A DNA stretch of 64,000 nt from JBAXEO01 sp964541375 (GTDB taxonomy: Bacteria; Actinomycetota; Coriobacteriia; Anaerosomatales; JAAXUF01). The notes below the pieces were generated by a model that was not told where the DNA came from, ran no database searches, and was given only the letters and a program-made list of their open reading frames with translations. The translations under genes and the position numbers were made by a program. Shown piece after piece: positions 32,174 to 41,338 of this stretch; positions within the stretch are counted from its first letter, which is position 1; every line of letters begins with the position of its first letter. The DNA lies in the NCBI GenBank assembly GCA_964541375.1, contig CAZIPT010000002.1, positions 1 through 64,000 on the forward strand, in the 5' to 3' direction.

Positions 32174-33367
32174 CTAGCAGCTACCCGGTACCGAGCACGG
32201 CGCCGAGCGCTGGAACTCAGGCGTGGCTTCGAGGTGCGCGACGAGTTCGCTGCGGTCCGTCTCGGCGTGGAGCAGGCACGTGACGTCCTCGGCCATCGGA
32301 TCGCCGGTGCGCTGCCAAGCCTTGGCGCGGCACCCGCGGCAGATGCGCGAGTACTCGCACGCCTCCGGAGAGCACACTCCCTCGGACTCCTGCTGGTCGA
32401 GTTCGTAGAGCTCGCAGACCGCGTCCTGCAGAGAAGTCTCGCGGACGTTGCCGATAGTCCAGTCCTGGGCGAACTGGCAGGGCATGATGCCGCCCTCGGA
32501 GTTTATGTTCATATGGCCCTTGCCCACCGGGCACGCCGAGATGGTCTTGAGGCGCTCGAGGCCGTTGGAGACGTCGACGCCGCGCGCGGTGAGCTGCTCG
32601 GCCACGTAGGGGATGAAGCTCGGCATCGCGCCGATGTCCCACTCCATCGTGGACTCCTCGGAGAGGATGTCGTCGATGATGAAGTCGCCCAGCTCGCGCC
32701 ACTGCTCGGGCGTGATGCGGCCGTCGTCCTCGCCCTCGCTTCGGCCGGCGGTGATGAGGTCGCAGAAGTAGAGTAGGCCGACGTCAAGCTCCTTGGCCTC
32801 GGCGATGAGGTCGTAGATGTACGGCCAGGTGTCCTTGCTGATCGCGGTCTTGATGGCGACATTGACGCCCTCTTCGCGCAGCACCTTGATGGCCTCGATG
32901 ACGCGGTCGCGGGTGCCGGGTACCCGGACCATCGCGTCGTGGAAATCGGCGGGGCCGTAGAGCGAGGTGGCGATCCAGTCGATGCCTGCAGCACGCAGGC
33001 GCTTGGCGGCTGCGCGGTCCATCATCGTGCAGTTGGTCGAAACCGTGACGCGGATGTCGAGCTCGCGTGCAAGCTCGAGGATCTCCCAGAAGTTCGAGCG
33101 CATCATCGGCTCGCCTCCCGAGAGGAACAGTGCAGGCAGGCCGCGCTCGCCCATCTGGCGCACGAGGGCGATGGTCTCCTCATTGGTGAGCTCGTCGGGT
33201 CGAGTGTGGCCGTCGGCGGCCATGTAGCAGTGGTCGCAGAGGAGGTTGCAGCGGTTGGTTATGTTCCAGATGACGTCGCTGGGGCGGCCCAGCTTGTACG
33301 CCTTCACCGCGCGGTTCTCGACCGTGTCGAGCGGACCCTTGAAGAACAGTGACCGGACGTGTGCCAT
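32174..33367 (-). CDS. Radical SAM / SPASM-type protein
   Basis: A 397-residue radical SAM protein begun at ATG 33367 (perfect AGGAGG just upstream). The CxxxCxxC motif is CNLLCDHC at about residue 40, followed by FLSGGEP (the GGEP SAM-binding motif). The C-terminal half has clustered cysteines (CPVGKG, PCQFAQDW, CSPEACEYSRICRGCRAKAW) that fit a SPASM auxiliary Fe-S domain. The layout resembles NirJ/AhbC-like haem-modifying and peptide-modifying enzymes. It ends in an odd CSVPGSC tail. Near cytochrome c genes, a haem link is attractive but unproven. Monocistronic on the minus strand. Confidence 0.85.
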   Translation of the reverse strand: MAHVRSLFFKGPLDTVENRAVKAYKLGRPSDVIWNITNRCNLLCDHCYMAADGHTRPDELTNEETIALVRQMGERGLPALFLSGGEPMMRSNFWEILELARELDIRVTVSTNCTMMDRAAAKRLRAAGIDWIATSLYGPADFHDAMVRVPGTRDRVIEAIKVLREEGVNVAIKTAISKDTWPYIYDLIAEAKELDVGLLYFCDLITAGRSEGEDDGRITPEQWRELGDFIIDDILSEESTMEWDIGAMPSFIPYVAEQLTARGVDVSNGLERLKTISACPVGKGHMNINSEGGIMPCQFAQDWTIGNVRETSLQDAVCELYELDQQESEGVCSPEACEYSRICRGCRAKAWQRTGDPMAEDVTCLLHAETDRSELVAHLEATPEFQRSAPCSVPGSC

Positions 33368-33484
33368 ACGAGTGCCTCCTACGTTCGGGCACCACCGTTT
33401 CGGCGCCCCCATGAGTGTTCGCGCACCATAGTATGCAACCCACAAGCCATGGGTGCGAGTTGTAACTATTGTTGCTGAAAGAGA

Positions 33485-33499
33485 CTGAAGTCACTTCAG
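33485..33499 (+). promoter_or_regulatory. Perfect 15-bp dyad upstream of the aldo/keto reductase
   Basis: CTGAAGT-C-ACTTCAG is a perfect inverted repeat located 63 bases before the aldo/keto reductase start and 118 bases from the radical SAM gene start, in their shared divergent region. It fits a dimeric repressor or activator site; no regulator is adjacent. Confidence 0.5.
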
Positions 33500-33561
33500 G
33501 TCGAGCTGCGACGGCACGGGCTCGGCGTGCGGGTACACTGGATGCAAAGGAGATGGTCGCA

Positions 33562-34404
33562 ATGGCGGAGGCACCACAGCTCCATTCGCTCGGCGATACT
33601 GTCGAGATCGCACCAGGCGTAGCGATGAATCGGCTCGGGCTCGGCACGTACAAGGCCAACGAGGGGCCGGACGTCGAGGGCGAGGTCGAGTCCGGGCTTT
33701 CGGTCGGCTATCGCCTCGTGGACACCGCCGCCCTGTACGGCAACGAGGAGAGTGTCGGAATCGCTTTGCGCGCGAGCGGCATTCCGCGCGAGGAGCTGTT
33801 CGTGACCACCAAGTTGTGGAACACCGAGCAGGGGTACGACAGCACGCTCGCAGCGTTCGATGCCAGCCTGGACGCGCTGGGCACCGGCTACGTCGACCTG
33901 TACCTGATCCACTGGGCGATGCCCGCGACCACCGCAGACACGTGGCGGGCGATGGAGGAGATCCTCGCGTCCGGTCGCACGCGCGCCATCGGGGTGTGCA
34001 ACTTCCTTGCGCACCACATCGATCAGCTCATGGAATCAGCGAGCGTTCCTCCGGCCGTCAACCAGTTCGAGTTCCACACGCGTCTGCAGCAGCCGGAGCT
34101 CGTCGCTTACTGCCGGGCCAACAACATCACCATGCAGGCATGGGCGCCCATCATGCGCGGACGAGTCAACCTGATTCCGGAGCTTGTCGACATCGCTCAG
34201 CGACACCGCAAGACGCCGGCACAGGTCTCCATCCGCTGGATCCTGCAGCAGGGGATCACCACCATCCCCAAGTCGGTGCACTCCGACCGCATCGCCGAGA
34301 ACGCCGCGGTCTACGACTTCGCGCTCTCCGACGCCGAGATGGCCGCCATTGCCGCGCTCGACGCCGCTGAGAGAATCGGCCCGGACCCCGACCGCTTCAG
34401 CTAG
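33562..34404 (+). CDS. Aldo/keto reductase
   Basis: A 280-residue NADPH-dependent reductase from ATG 33562 (AAAGGAG nine bases upstream). An in-frame ATG nine bases before abuts the ribosome-binding site. The (beta/alpha)8 markers are present: DTAALYGNEE with the catalytic Asp and Tyr, TTKLWN with the Lys, DLYLIHW with the His, then VNQFEFH and TIPKSVHSDRI that bind the nicotinamide and 2'-phosphate. Related to 2,5-diketo-D-gluconate reductase-type enzymes. Physiological substrate unknown. Confidence 0.92.
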   Translation: MAEAPQLHSLGDTVEIAPGVAMNRLGLGTYKANEGPDVEGEVESGLSVGYRLVDTAALYGNEESVGIALRASGIPREELFVTTKLWNTEQGYDSTLAAFDASLDALGTGYVDLYLIHWAMPATTADTWRAMEEILASGRTRAIGVCNFLAHHIDQLMESASVPPAVNQFEFHTRLQQPELVAYCRANNITMQAWAPIMRGRVNLIPELVDIAQRHRKTPAQVSIRWILQQGITTIPKSVHSDRIAENAAVYDFALSDAEMAAIAALDAAERIGPDPDRFS

Positions 34405-34427
34405 CGCGACCATCAGGAGGTAGGAGC

Positions 34428-35231
34428 ATGCGACACGGCCACAGGATCCTCGGAGCTGCGTGCATCGTCATGTTGGCGGTGCTGCTGGCTGCGGGATGCG
34501 CCAAGAAGACGCCCGTGACGGTCGCTCCTGTGGATAGCGGGACGCCGAGCGCGGCCTCGTCGACGACCCCGCCCCCATCACCACAGGTCGAACCTCCCCC
34601 CTCGGTCTCGTCGGGGCCGATCACCACGCCGGCCGCCGGTACCGACGAGCGAACGGCGTTGATGGATGCCGCGCGCACGAAGCTGGGGACGACGTCGCAG
34701 TTCGTCGTGTACCAGCTCTTCGTGCAGGGCGATCACGCCGTCGGCGATATTGAGACCGCGTCCGGCGGAAAGAGGCAGTTCGTCGTTTTCAAGGGCGGCC
34801 CCGGGTGGGAGGCCGATTGGGTAGCGGCGTTTGGCTCGGCGGGCGCGTCCGAGGCAGGCGCGAAGGCCGGCGCACCCGGCGCCTCGAAGGAGCTTCTCGG
34901 CAAGATCGACTGGAAGTACAAGAAGCCGCCGAGCAGCACGGCGATGCTGGCGAGCCTGTCGGCCGCGGCGAAGAAGTGGACCAAGTCGCTCATGGGCGGC
35001 GTCGGCGAGCCGTACAACGTCACGCTGGTGAAGGTCGCCAAGGACAGCAAGGGAGTGTGGTGGGGAAGGGCGGTCGTACAGCCGTCCCCATCGGCCGGCA
35101 ACTCGTACGAATCCATCGAGTTCTGGGCAAAGTACAGCGGCGGGTCGTGGAACGGCAAGGCCCAGGATCCCGAGCCGCCCGCGCCGAGCACGTACTTCCC
35201 GTCCTCGGTGATCGGGGCTCTCGGCTTGTAG
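34428..35231 (+). CDS. Lipoprotein of unknown function
   Basis: Not recognised. A 267-residue exported lipoprotein with lipobox LLAAGC and a Ser/Thr/Pro-rich linker (residues 35-75) before a globular domain. That domain has a helical start (ALMDAARTKLG), then FVVYQLFVQGDHAVGDIET, a WEADWVAAFG stretch, and a C-terminal part with FWAKYSGGSWNGKAQD. No enzyme motif seen. It sits 23 bases after the aldo/keto reductase on the same strand; AGGAGG lies before the ATG. Confidence 0.72.
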   Translation: MRHGHRILGAACIVMLAVLLAAGCAKKTPVTVAPVDSGTPSAASSTTPPPSPQVEPPPSVSSGPITTPAAGTDERTALMDAARTKLGTTSQFVVYQLFVQGDHAVGDIETASGGKRQFVVFKGGPGWEADWVAAFGSAGASEAGAKAGAPGASKELLGKIDWKYKKPPSSTAMLASLSAAAKKWTKSLMGGVGEPYNVTLVKVAKDSKGVWWGRAVVQPSPSAGNSYESIEFWAKYSGGSWNGKAQDPEPPAPSTYFPSSVIGALGL

Positions 35232-35313
35232 ACCCGATTTGACGGGCGTCAAAGACGAGGGGGTTGTCGGCGAGGATGCTGGAGCGTGTCCGCTCCCGCC
35301 CTTGGAGGAATGC

Positions 35314-35961
35314 ATGACCGACCACTCTGTCGCGGTTCCGCTTGCGGCCAGCACCGAGCCGCGGTTCTTCGACACGTACGCGCTCGTGTACGCGTTCATC
35401 CTGACGTTCCTGATGCCCGGTCTTGCGGTGATGAGCACTCTGCCGTTTCGCACCTACACGCTGGCCTACGTATCGGCGTTCGCCGGTCCGTTTGTGCTTG
35501 GGTTGCTGGCAACCTTCGTCACCGACAGCACGGATCCGTGGCGTCGCGTCGCCCTGCGCTCGGCAATCCTGATTCCCATCGTAAGCGTGACCGGCGTGAC
35601 CGTCCTGTTCACCGGCTCGCTCACCGTCTTGCCGATCAGCCCGCTCCTCAAGCCCGGGAACGGTGCGGTCACCACTCCAATCGCGGTCGCGTTGCTGGCG
35701 CTGCTGGCCTCGCCCCTGGTGTATGCGCTGTACCAGCGGTTGCGAAGGCGACCCGACTGGCGCGCCGTGGCGCAGATCCTCGCGCTCCTGATCGCGCTAG
35801 GAGTTGCGGGATGGATCGGCTACATGATGCTCGGTACGCCGGGCGAACTCCGTGGCTTCGCGCGCAAGGACCTCACCATCTACGTCACCGGCGCGGTGAT
35901 GTGGTACCTGCCGTCGTTTGGCATCGCCGCTGGTGCGTGGCGGGCTGTCGGCCTGGTGTAG
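35314..35961 (+). CDS. Polytopic membrane protein
   Basis: A 215-residue hydrophobic protein from ATG 35314 (GGAGGA upstream). About six hydrophobic segments: YALVYAFILTFLMPGLAVMS, YVSAFAGPFVLGLLATFV, LIPIVSVTGVTVLFTG, AVALLALLASPLVYALY, ILALLIALGVAGWIGYMML and VTGAVMWYLPSFGIAAG. No family recognised. It converges on the lipoprotein gene at 35970, whose stop is eight bases away. Confidence 0.72.
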   Translation: MTDHSVAVPLAASTEPRFFDTYALVYAFILTFLMPGLAVMSTLPFRTYTLAYVSAFAGPFVLGLLATFVTDSTDPWRRVALRSAILIPIVSVTGVTVLFTGSLTVLPISPLLKPGNGAVTTPIAVALLALLASPLVYALYQRLRRRPDWRAVAQILALLIALGVAGWIGYMMLGTPGELRGFARKDLTIYVTGAVMWYLPSFGIAAGAWRAVGLV

Positions 35962-35969
35962 GCAAGCGG

Positions 35970-36491
35970 CTACTTGTTACTCGGACCCACCTGAAGGGTG
36001 ATGGATGAGGTGTAGCCGTCGCTGCTGTCGGAGCCGGTGACAACGTTCACGGAAAGTGCGCCCTTGTCGGCAGCGACCATACCCCCGTCGCCGGTTGCGA
36101 CCGTAGAGGTGATGGTCCAGCCGCCCTTTTCGAGCTCCGTCTTGTACCAGTCGAGCAGCTCGGTCTGGGGCACCTTGAAGCGGATGTTGATCATGTAGGA
36201 CTTGCCGTTGGCCGTCTGATTGGTGATGACCGCCTTGACGGTGCCGTCGTCGCGCATAGGCACTTCGGATGGGAAGTCGGCGGGGATCTTGGTGTCACCG
36301 GACACGGTGGCCGCGGAGCCGTCCTTGCCTGTGATGGTCACCGAGTCGCCTTTGACGTCGACAGCGCCACCCGTTGCGTTCTTGATCGCGCCCTCCGTGG
36401 CTTTCTGTGCGATCAACTGGCATCCCGTTGCCGAAATGGCCAGTGCAGCAAGACAGGCGACCACTACTGCGGTCAGAACTCTGCGCTTCAT
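35970..36491 (-). CDS. Small lipoprotein of unknown function
   Basis: A 173-residue exported lipoprotein with lipobox ISATGC. The first mature part is a short glycine-rich beta region (DVKGDSVTITGKDGSAATVSGD) followed by a domain with VPQTELLDWYKTELEKGGW, a pattern of many small secreted lipoproteins in which a helix carries a W-Y-K block. It sits between a membrane protein gene that converges on it and the DUF4012 gene downstream on the same strand. Function unknown. Confidence 0.74.
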   Translation of the reverse strand: MKRRVLTAVVVACLAALAISATGCQLIAQKATEGAIKNATGGAVDVKGDSVTITGKDGSAATVSGDTKIPADFPSEVPMRDDGTVKAVITNQTANGKSYMINIRFKVPQTELLDWYKTELEKGGWTITSTVATGDGGMVAADKGALSVNVVTGSDSSDGYTSSITLQVGPSNK

Positions 36492-36621
36492 GACGGTACT
36501 CCCCTCGACGGCGTCCCTACCTGTACTTTACGCGCTGGAGCCGATTTCGTAACAGAGGCTCGGGAAAAGGCTCTGGCTGCGCCGCAACGAGGCGATTCTC
36601 GAATCGCAGCGCGACCCAGGG

Positions 36622-38487
36622 CTAGCGGGGCGCGAGTTGAATGTCGAGTGCGAGGTCTCCCGCAAGCGGTGCGGTTAGCAGCACGCGGTCGCCATCGATC
36701 CTGACCGGCACCGCGCTATCCGACGCGACAAGCCATGCTTTGGCTGCGCTGATACGCCAACCCGGCGGCGCCTTGACGCTGACGGCCGTGGGGATGTCCT
36801 CGAGATCGGCCTGCCTCAGAACATAGAGACGGTACTGTCCGGCGCCATCGGTTTGAGCGCCGGGCACCGCGCGCACAGCCCCGGGCACCCTGGCCGTGAG
36901 AACCTCGGTGTGGCTTTGACCGCGGGCCACGTTGAACATGCGGGTCTCGGCGGGGAATCCGAACTCCGTCATCGTCGTGGTCGTTCCGCCTCCCGGGCGC
37001 GTAGCCGGAAACTCGGTACCGGGAATGCGGTACACCCTGAGCCAGTCCCGGAAGTCGGGCGGCAGGTCCGGATGGTACGGCCCCGTGTTCGCATAGCCGA
37101 GGGTAAGCGTCGTCTCGGCGGACCGGTCAGGGCGCAGCACCACCGCATAGTCGATCGCCTTCTTCATGGCGAAGTTGACCTTGCCCGGTTTGTTCATGGC
37201 GTTGGAGATGGCGACCACGTCGGTGGTTCCCTCGGGCGGGGAGACTCGACCCGACCAGTGAAGCGCGTCGACCGCGGCCTCCGCTCGCGGGTCTGTGAAG
37301 TACATCTGTATGTGCTTCGCATCAGCGGCCTTGCCGAGCACCTCGGCGACCTTCTTCAGCTCCTCGGGACTCGCCGACATCAAACGCTTCTCGAGTTCGT
37401 TCGCAAGTTCGATCAGCACGTTCTTGCGATCGGGCTGTCCGCCCTTGAGCACCTGAGTCAGATAGAGCAGTCGCCCCAGAAGGTTCTCAGCAGTGAAGGT
37501 CTCCTTCTGCGTCGGGGCCGTGACCGGACCGAGAACGCGGAGCAGATCAGCCATGACCACTGTGTCAATCATCACGATGCCATCGACTGGTTGCTGTCGG
37601 GCGCCACTCCAGAAACCGAGCATCGCTTCAGCGCTGGTTGGGAAGTCGATCCACCAGTTGGCGTTGCGGAAGTTGAAGTCCTTGCCCTGAAGTGCGCCAA
37701 GAGGCGGTTCGACGCGAACCGGTGGGTTCGGGAGAACGAAGACATCCTGGTAGCTTTCGAGCTTTACTCCCGACGAGCCGACGTTGACGATACCGAAGCT
37801 CCCTGCCCATCCGCCGGTTGGGCGGAGTTCGGCACCGTCTTGAGAGATGATCAGGATTCGATGGTCTCCGTCGAGCAGGTACGCGCCCAGGTCGAGCAGC
37901 GCGAGACCCCTGCCGCCCAAGGGCCGCGTCGCCTTGCTCAACGCCGACCGGATTGACCGTACGGCGCGAGCCAACGGGGGTATCAGCCCGTCGGCCGAGA
38001 GTGTCTCGGCGCGGCTCGCAGCGGCCGAGAGCGACGTCAGCGCCTTGCCCCCGTGGGCGATTCGCGAAGAAAGGGCGGCCGTGGCCTGCCCCTTTGTGGG
38101 CGCCGAGCCGGCCGCCGGGGCCGATCCGCCCAGAACCTCGGCCAGCTCGACGCCTGCGGTCGATCCGTCGAGCCCGATGCGCGCCAAGGCTTGTGCGGCC
38201 GCGTACTGGCGCCTGGCCCACGGTATCGAGTTCGCGGCGCCCGCGAGCCATCCGGCACTGAGCGATCGGTCGAGTGAGGCGAAGCTCTCGCGAGCGTCGC
38301 GGAACTCGGCGATCGCCGCAGTCGCATCCATGGACGCGAGGCTCTTCGCACCCGCCTCGGCCTGCGCTTTCCCAGTTGCCGCCGTGGAGGTGATACCCCG
38401 CGCCCAGAGCGCGAGTGCCACCGTTGCCGCGGCGACAAGCGCAACCAAGACGAGCACCACGACTATGCGGCGACGAGAACGATTCAT
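36622..38487 (-). CDS. DUF4012 domain-containing membrane protein
   Basis: A 621-residue protein begun at ATG 38487 with one N-terminal membrane helix (VVVLVLVALVAAATVALALW). The DUF4012 core (residues 220-600) is recognisable by ILIISQDGAELRPTGGWAGSFG, SAEAMLGFW-like segments and a later RMFNVARGQSHTEVL region. The protein faces outward. DUF4012 proteins are common in polysaccharide loci of actinobacteria but have no set function. Here it starts a 27-kb polysaccharide block. Confidence 0.85.
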   Translation of the reverse strand: MNRSRRRIVVVLVLVALVAAATVALALWARGITSTAATGKAQAEAGAKSLASMDATAAIAEFRDARESFASLDRSLSAGWLAGAANSIPWARRQYAAAQALARIGLDGSTAGVELAEVLGGSAPAAGSAPTKGQATAALSSRIAHGGKALTSLSAAASRAETLSADGLIPPLARAVRSIRSALSKATRPLGGRGLALLDLGAYLLDGDHRILIISQDGAELRPTGGWAGSFGIVNVGSSGVKLESYQDVFVLPNPPVRVEPPLGALQGKDFNFRNANWWIDFPTSAEAMLGFWSGARQQPVDGIVMIDTVVMADLLRVLGPVTAPTQKETFTAENLLGRLLYLTQVLKGGQPDRKNVLIELANELEKRLMSASPEELKKVAEVLGKAADAKHIQMYFTDPRAEAAVDALHWSGRVSPPEGTTDVVAISNAMNKPGKVNFAMKKAIDYAVVLRPDRSAETTLTLGYANTGPYHPDLPPDFRDWLRVYRIPGTEFPATRPGGGTTTTMTEFGFPAETRMFNVARGQSHTEVLTARVPGAVRAVPGAQTDGAGQYRLYVLRQADLEDIPTAVSVKAPPGWRISAAKAWLVASDSAVPVRIDGDRVLLTAPLAGDLALDIQLAPR

Positions 38488-38669
38488 GACACGAGAGTAG
38501 ACCATCGGCTGGACTCCAGCGAGAAGCTGCGCCGCTTCCTACCAGTCACAGAGAGGGGTCGGAGCCAGCCGCAGCAATGGACGTACGAGTCGGGCGATGC
38601 CCGGACAGTCCCGACATCGCCCGACTGAGCGTGGCACTTGGGTGGGGCGCGACTGCCGTCGCCCTTCGC

Positions 38670-39956
38670 CTAACGAATCCGCAGAGTCTTGGTCGCGGCC
38701 GAGCTAGCGGCGGGAACGCTTCCACCGGCGACTACGGTGCGCGCGCGGTACTTACCGGCCTTGAGACTGGTGCGCACCTTGTAGGTTGAGGAGGGATTGA
38801 CCACGCGCACCCTCCGGTACACGCGCCAATGCTTCTTCGTGTAGCGCTCAACCTGCACTTCGAGGACCACTGGCGACGAGGCCACGTTCATGATCGGTGC
38901 CGCAGCAACCGACATGGCGGCAGCCGTTGAGCCGAGCTGCACCGAGCCGGATACCGTGTAGGTGTGGCTGCTCCTCTTGCCGACACGCCTGACTGCCGGC
39001 TTGGTCACGACGGTCGGGACTACCGGGGCGGCCACCACCGGTGCGGCGGCCACATTGATCGAGACAGGTGCGGCAGCCGAGTACTCGGTGCCGTTGTAGA
39101 CGCGGTAGGCAAAAGAGTCGACGCCCGAGAAGTCCGCGGCCGGCGTGTACGTGAAGCTGCCGTCGGCGTTCACAGACAGGGTGCCGTGTGCGGGCTGAGT
39201 CACGACCGTGGCGGTCAGGGATCCGCCATTCGGGTCGGTGTCGTTGCCGAGAAGCCCTGGCGCCGCAGCGTTGAGCGTCGTTGCGTTGGCGACGGAGTAG
39301 GTGTCGGCCTTGGCGGTCGGCGCCGTGACGGCCACCGGTGCCTCGCGAAGTACGATCAGACCGTCCTTCGGGGGGATGGTAACCGCGGTGACAAGGCTGC
39401 CGTCGTTGACCGTCGGCGCCTGCGTCCCCTTGATCTTGCGGAACACGCCTTCAAGGTTCACGGTGACCGCTACGTCGGTTGAGTTGACGAGTGCCAGACC
39501 GTTCTCGTAGTCGCGGCGGTAGACGTCGGGAGAAATCGCATAGGCAGCGGCGACCGGCGATCCGAGATAGCCCTTGCCGGCGCCGGCGTTGTCGTATTCG
39601 TCGTACCAACGACCGACGATGCTGTGGGTGTTGGTGGACGCCTCATAGGCGTAGTAGCCATTGCCCAGGAGGGCAGTGGTCAGACCCCAGCGCATCATGC
39701 GGTAGTCCGTCGCCGCGCCGTAGGTCATGACCGTCGACAGGTTCGGGGCCGAACCGATGGAGCACCAGTCGAGGTAGGATCCGCGGTTGGTCCCCCTGGG
39801 ACCGATAGCTTTCCGGTGCCAATTCGCCGTTGTCATGCCGGCTTCCGGGAACGCCTCAAGAGTCGAACCGTTGACTGCGGCTAATCCCGGAGGGGCGTCG
39901 TTGGTCAGGATGATGGCGCTCTGACCCACCAGCGTGCGGACGGTCGTGAGGGAGCC
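38670..39956 (-). pseudogene. Surface glycosidase-like protein, C-terminal segment (after in-frame TAA)
   Basis: This is the second half of the gene that begins at 40847. Frame and strand are identical and only the TAA at 39957-39959 separates them. It carries the end of the glycosidase-like domain (ending YGAATDYRMMRWGL and YRRDYENGLALVN), then a VCBS/cadherin-like repeat (VTQPAHGTLSVNADGSF, YTPAADFSGVDSF) and a C-terminal beta module (HTYTVSGSVQ ... KTLRIR) shared with the surface protein at 18.2-20 kb. Internal GTG 39929 could start a separate protein but has no signal peptide, so it would not reach the surface. Confidence 0.75.
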
Positions 39957-40847
39957 TTAGATGCCAGCCCGCCACGCGGCGTCGAAGTTCGTGTAGTTGA
40001 CCTCGGCGCTCGGCGTGTTGCGGTCCGCGATCGTACGGAAGCCGGCCCCGCCGCGGAAGGTATTGGCGTAGTCCGCGATGCAGACGTCGATGAGGACGCC
40101 GTCCCATTTTGCGGCCGAGTAGACGCCTGCGGTCCGACGAGCGAACCAGTCGCGCGCACGCTCAGTGCCGGTTCCGGGGGTGGCGAACGCACCGGTCGCC
40201 CTGCCCAGCGGGCAGTTCGCGGTCATGTCGAGCGTGACGGCGTTGTTCCATGCCGAGACCCCCGGGGCGACGCGTGCGCCACTCGTGTGGGCTGCTGCCG
40301 TCGAGCCGGCAAACCCGCGCTTCACGGTGAGAGTGGTGCCCACTGCGGTCACGACGCACCGCTCGTTGTCGATGATGATGAGGTCATTCACGCGGAACTT
40401 GCTGGTGTCGACAACCGAAACCGAAGTGGCCGAAGCGGTCAGGCCGGCCGAGAGCGTTGAGCCGACTTGCGTCAGGATCCAGGAGTTTGGGATTGCGGCC
40501 AGACGCTGGGCGTCATAGGCCACCTCGTTTGTGGCCGAGTAGTCCACCTCGGCCGCGCTCGAACTCGTGAGCAGAATCACGCCGGGGTTGGCCGAGCGCA
40601 GGGAAGCGATGGCATTCGTGTCCGGCCGCAGCGGATCGCTGTTGTAGGGTGCGTAGTAGTCGAGCTTGGTGTTTTCGGTCGCGGTGGCCGAGCCCCACCA
40701 GTGCCCCAAGCGCGGATAGCCTGAGTTCTGTGCGAGGGCAGGACTGGCTGAGATAAGCACCACGAGGATGGCCACGGCGAGCACGGTAGCGCCGAACGTC
40801 GCGCGCCGAGTCATGCGGGGGAATTGCACTGAGTGGGCAAGCAGCAT
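39957..40847 (-). pseudogene. Surface glycosidase-like (GHL15-type) protein, N-terminal segment ending at an in-frame TAA
   Basis: The N-terminal fragment, 296 codons before TAA 39957-39959. The start at 40847 follows AGGA eight bases upstream and gives a signal peptide (ending SPALA). It contains a glycosidase-like start (YPRLGHWWG, YYAPYNSD) interrupted by a short inserted module (SVSVVDTSKFRVNDLI, then NERCVVTAVGTTLTVKRGFAGST) that resembles phage and surface attachment modules. It then resumes (VLIDVCIADYAN). It stops within the fold, and the following frame continues in perfect register, so a single nonsense change or sequencing error is likely. The gene is preceded by a c-di-GMP riboswitch. 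The GHL15 label is tentative. Confidence 0.78.
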
Positions 40848-40865
40848 TTCAATCATCCTGTCGGT

Positions 40866-40935
40866 CTCTGAGACGCAACGAACCCGGTCCCTCTGGCGCA
40901 CTTACGCCGTCAGGGCCAGGTCCGAAATCTCAGAG
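40866..40935 (-). promoter_or_regulatory. Expression-platform hairpin below the c-di-GMP riboswitch
   Basis: Read on the minus strand, CTCTGAGA (40928-40935) can pair with TCTCAGAG (40866-40873), enclosing a nested stem around 40896-40912. The 3' arm can instead form GTCTC-A-GAGAC by itself, 11 bases from the start region. The two alternatives are exclusive and could switch access to the start site. Confidence 0.5.
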
Positions 40936-40939
40936 CCAG

Positions 40940-41042
40940 CAGTCCTACGGCAACCCGGCTGTCATGGGGAGTCCGTGAGGATTCCCTTTAGACCCGTGGC
41001 TTTGCGAAGCCGGCTTTCACCGGCGGTGCCTTTGTCACTAAG
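40940..41042 (-). ncRNA. Cyclic di-GMP-I (GEMM) riboswitch aptamer
   Basis: Read on the minus strand from about 41036, the segment has the GEMM-I hallmarks: GGCACC, a stem with GAAA tetraloop (GCCGGT-GAAA-GCCGGC), CGCAAAGCC, ACGGGTCTAAAGG, and at the 3' end AGCCGGGTTGCCG, all in the order seen in the Vibrio Vc2 aptamer. It sits 93 bases upstream of the surface glycosidase-like gene start. It would couple expression of that surface protein to the second messenger c-di-GMP. Confidence 0.88.
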
Positions 41043-41338
41043 AGGAGAGTCGCTGCTTTTCTCTTTTCAACGCACCTATCTATTCGGCAGAAAAGGGCTC
41101 CGACTTGAGGCGCCGGCGAGGCGCGATGGTTGCCGTCTTGTGAGATACGTCACAGAGAGACACGCTCGGCGCCGTTGTCTTTCGCAATCCGGAGCGTTTG
41201 CGCAGGTGCGCAGCGAAGGCGGCCGTTCACCACAAGCCACGGCGCGGTGAGGTGCGCTCGTAGCGCGCCTCAGGCATTGACTAGGTGCGTGACGACAAAG
41301 CATGGCTTTCGAGCTGGGGGCGAGCGGTGCCGACCTGT

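Noticed and set aside
39789..39929. GTG 39929 as the true start of an independent gene for the C-terminal segment
   Set aside because: It has no signal peptide or ribosome-binding site and the upstream codons continue in the frame of the N-terminal segment, so the broken-gene reading is simpler.
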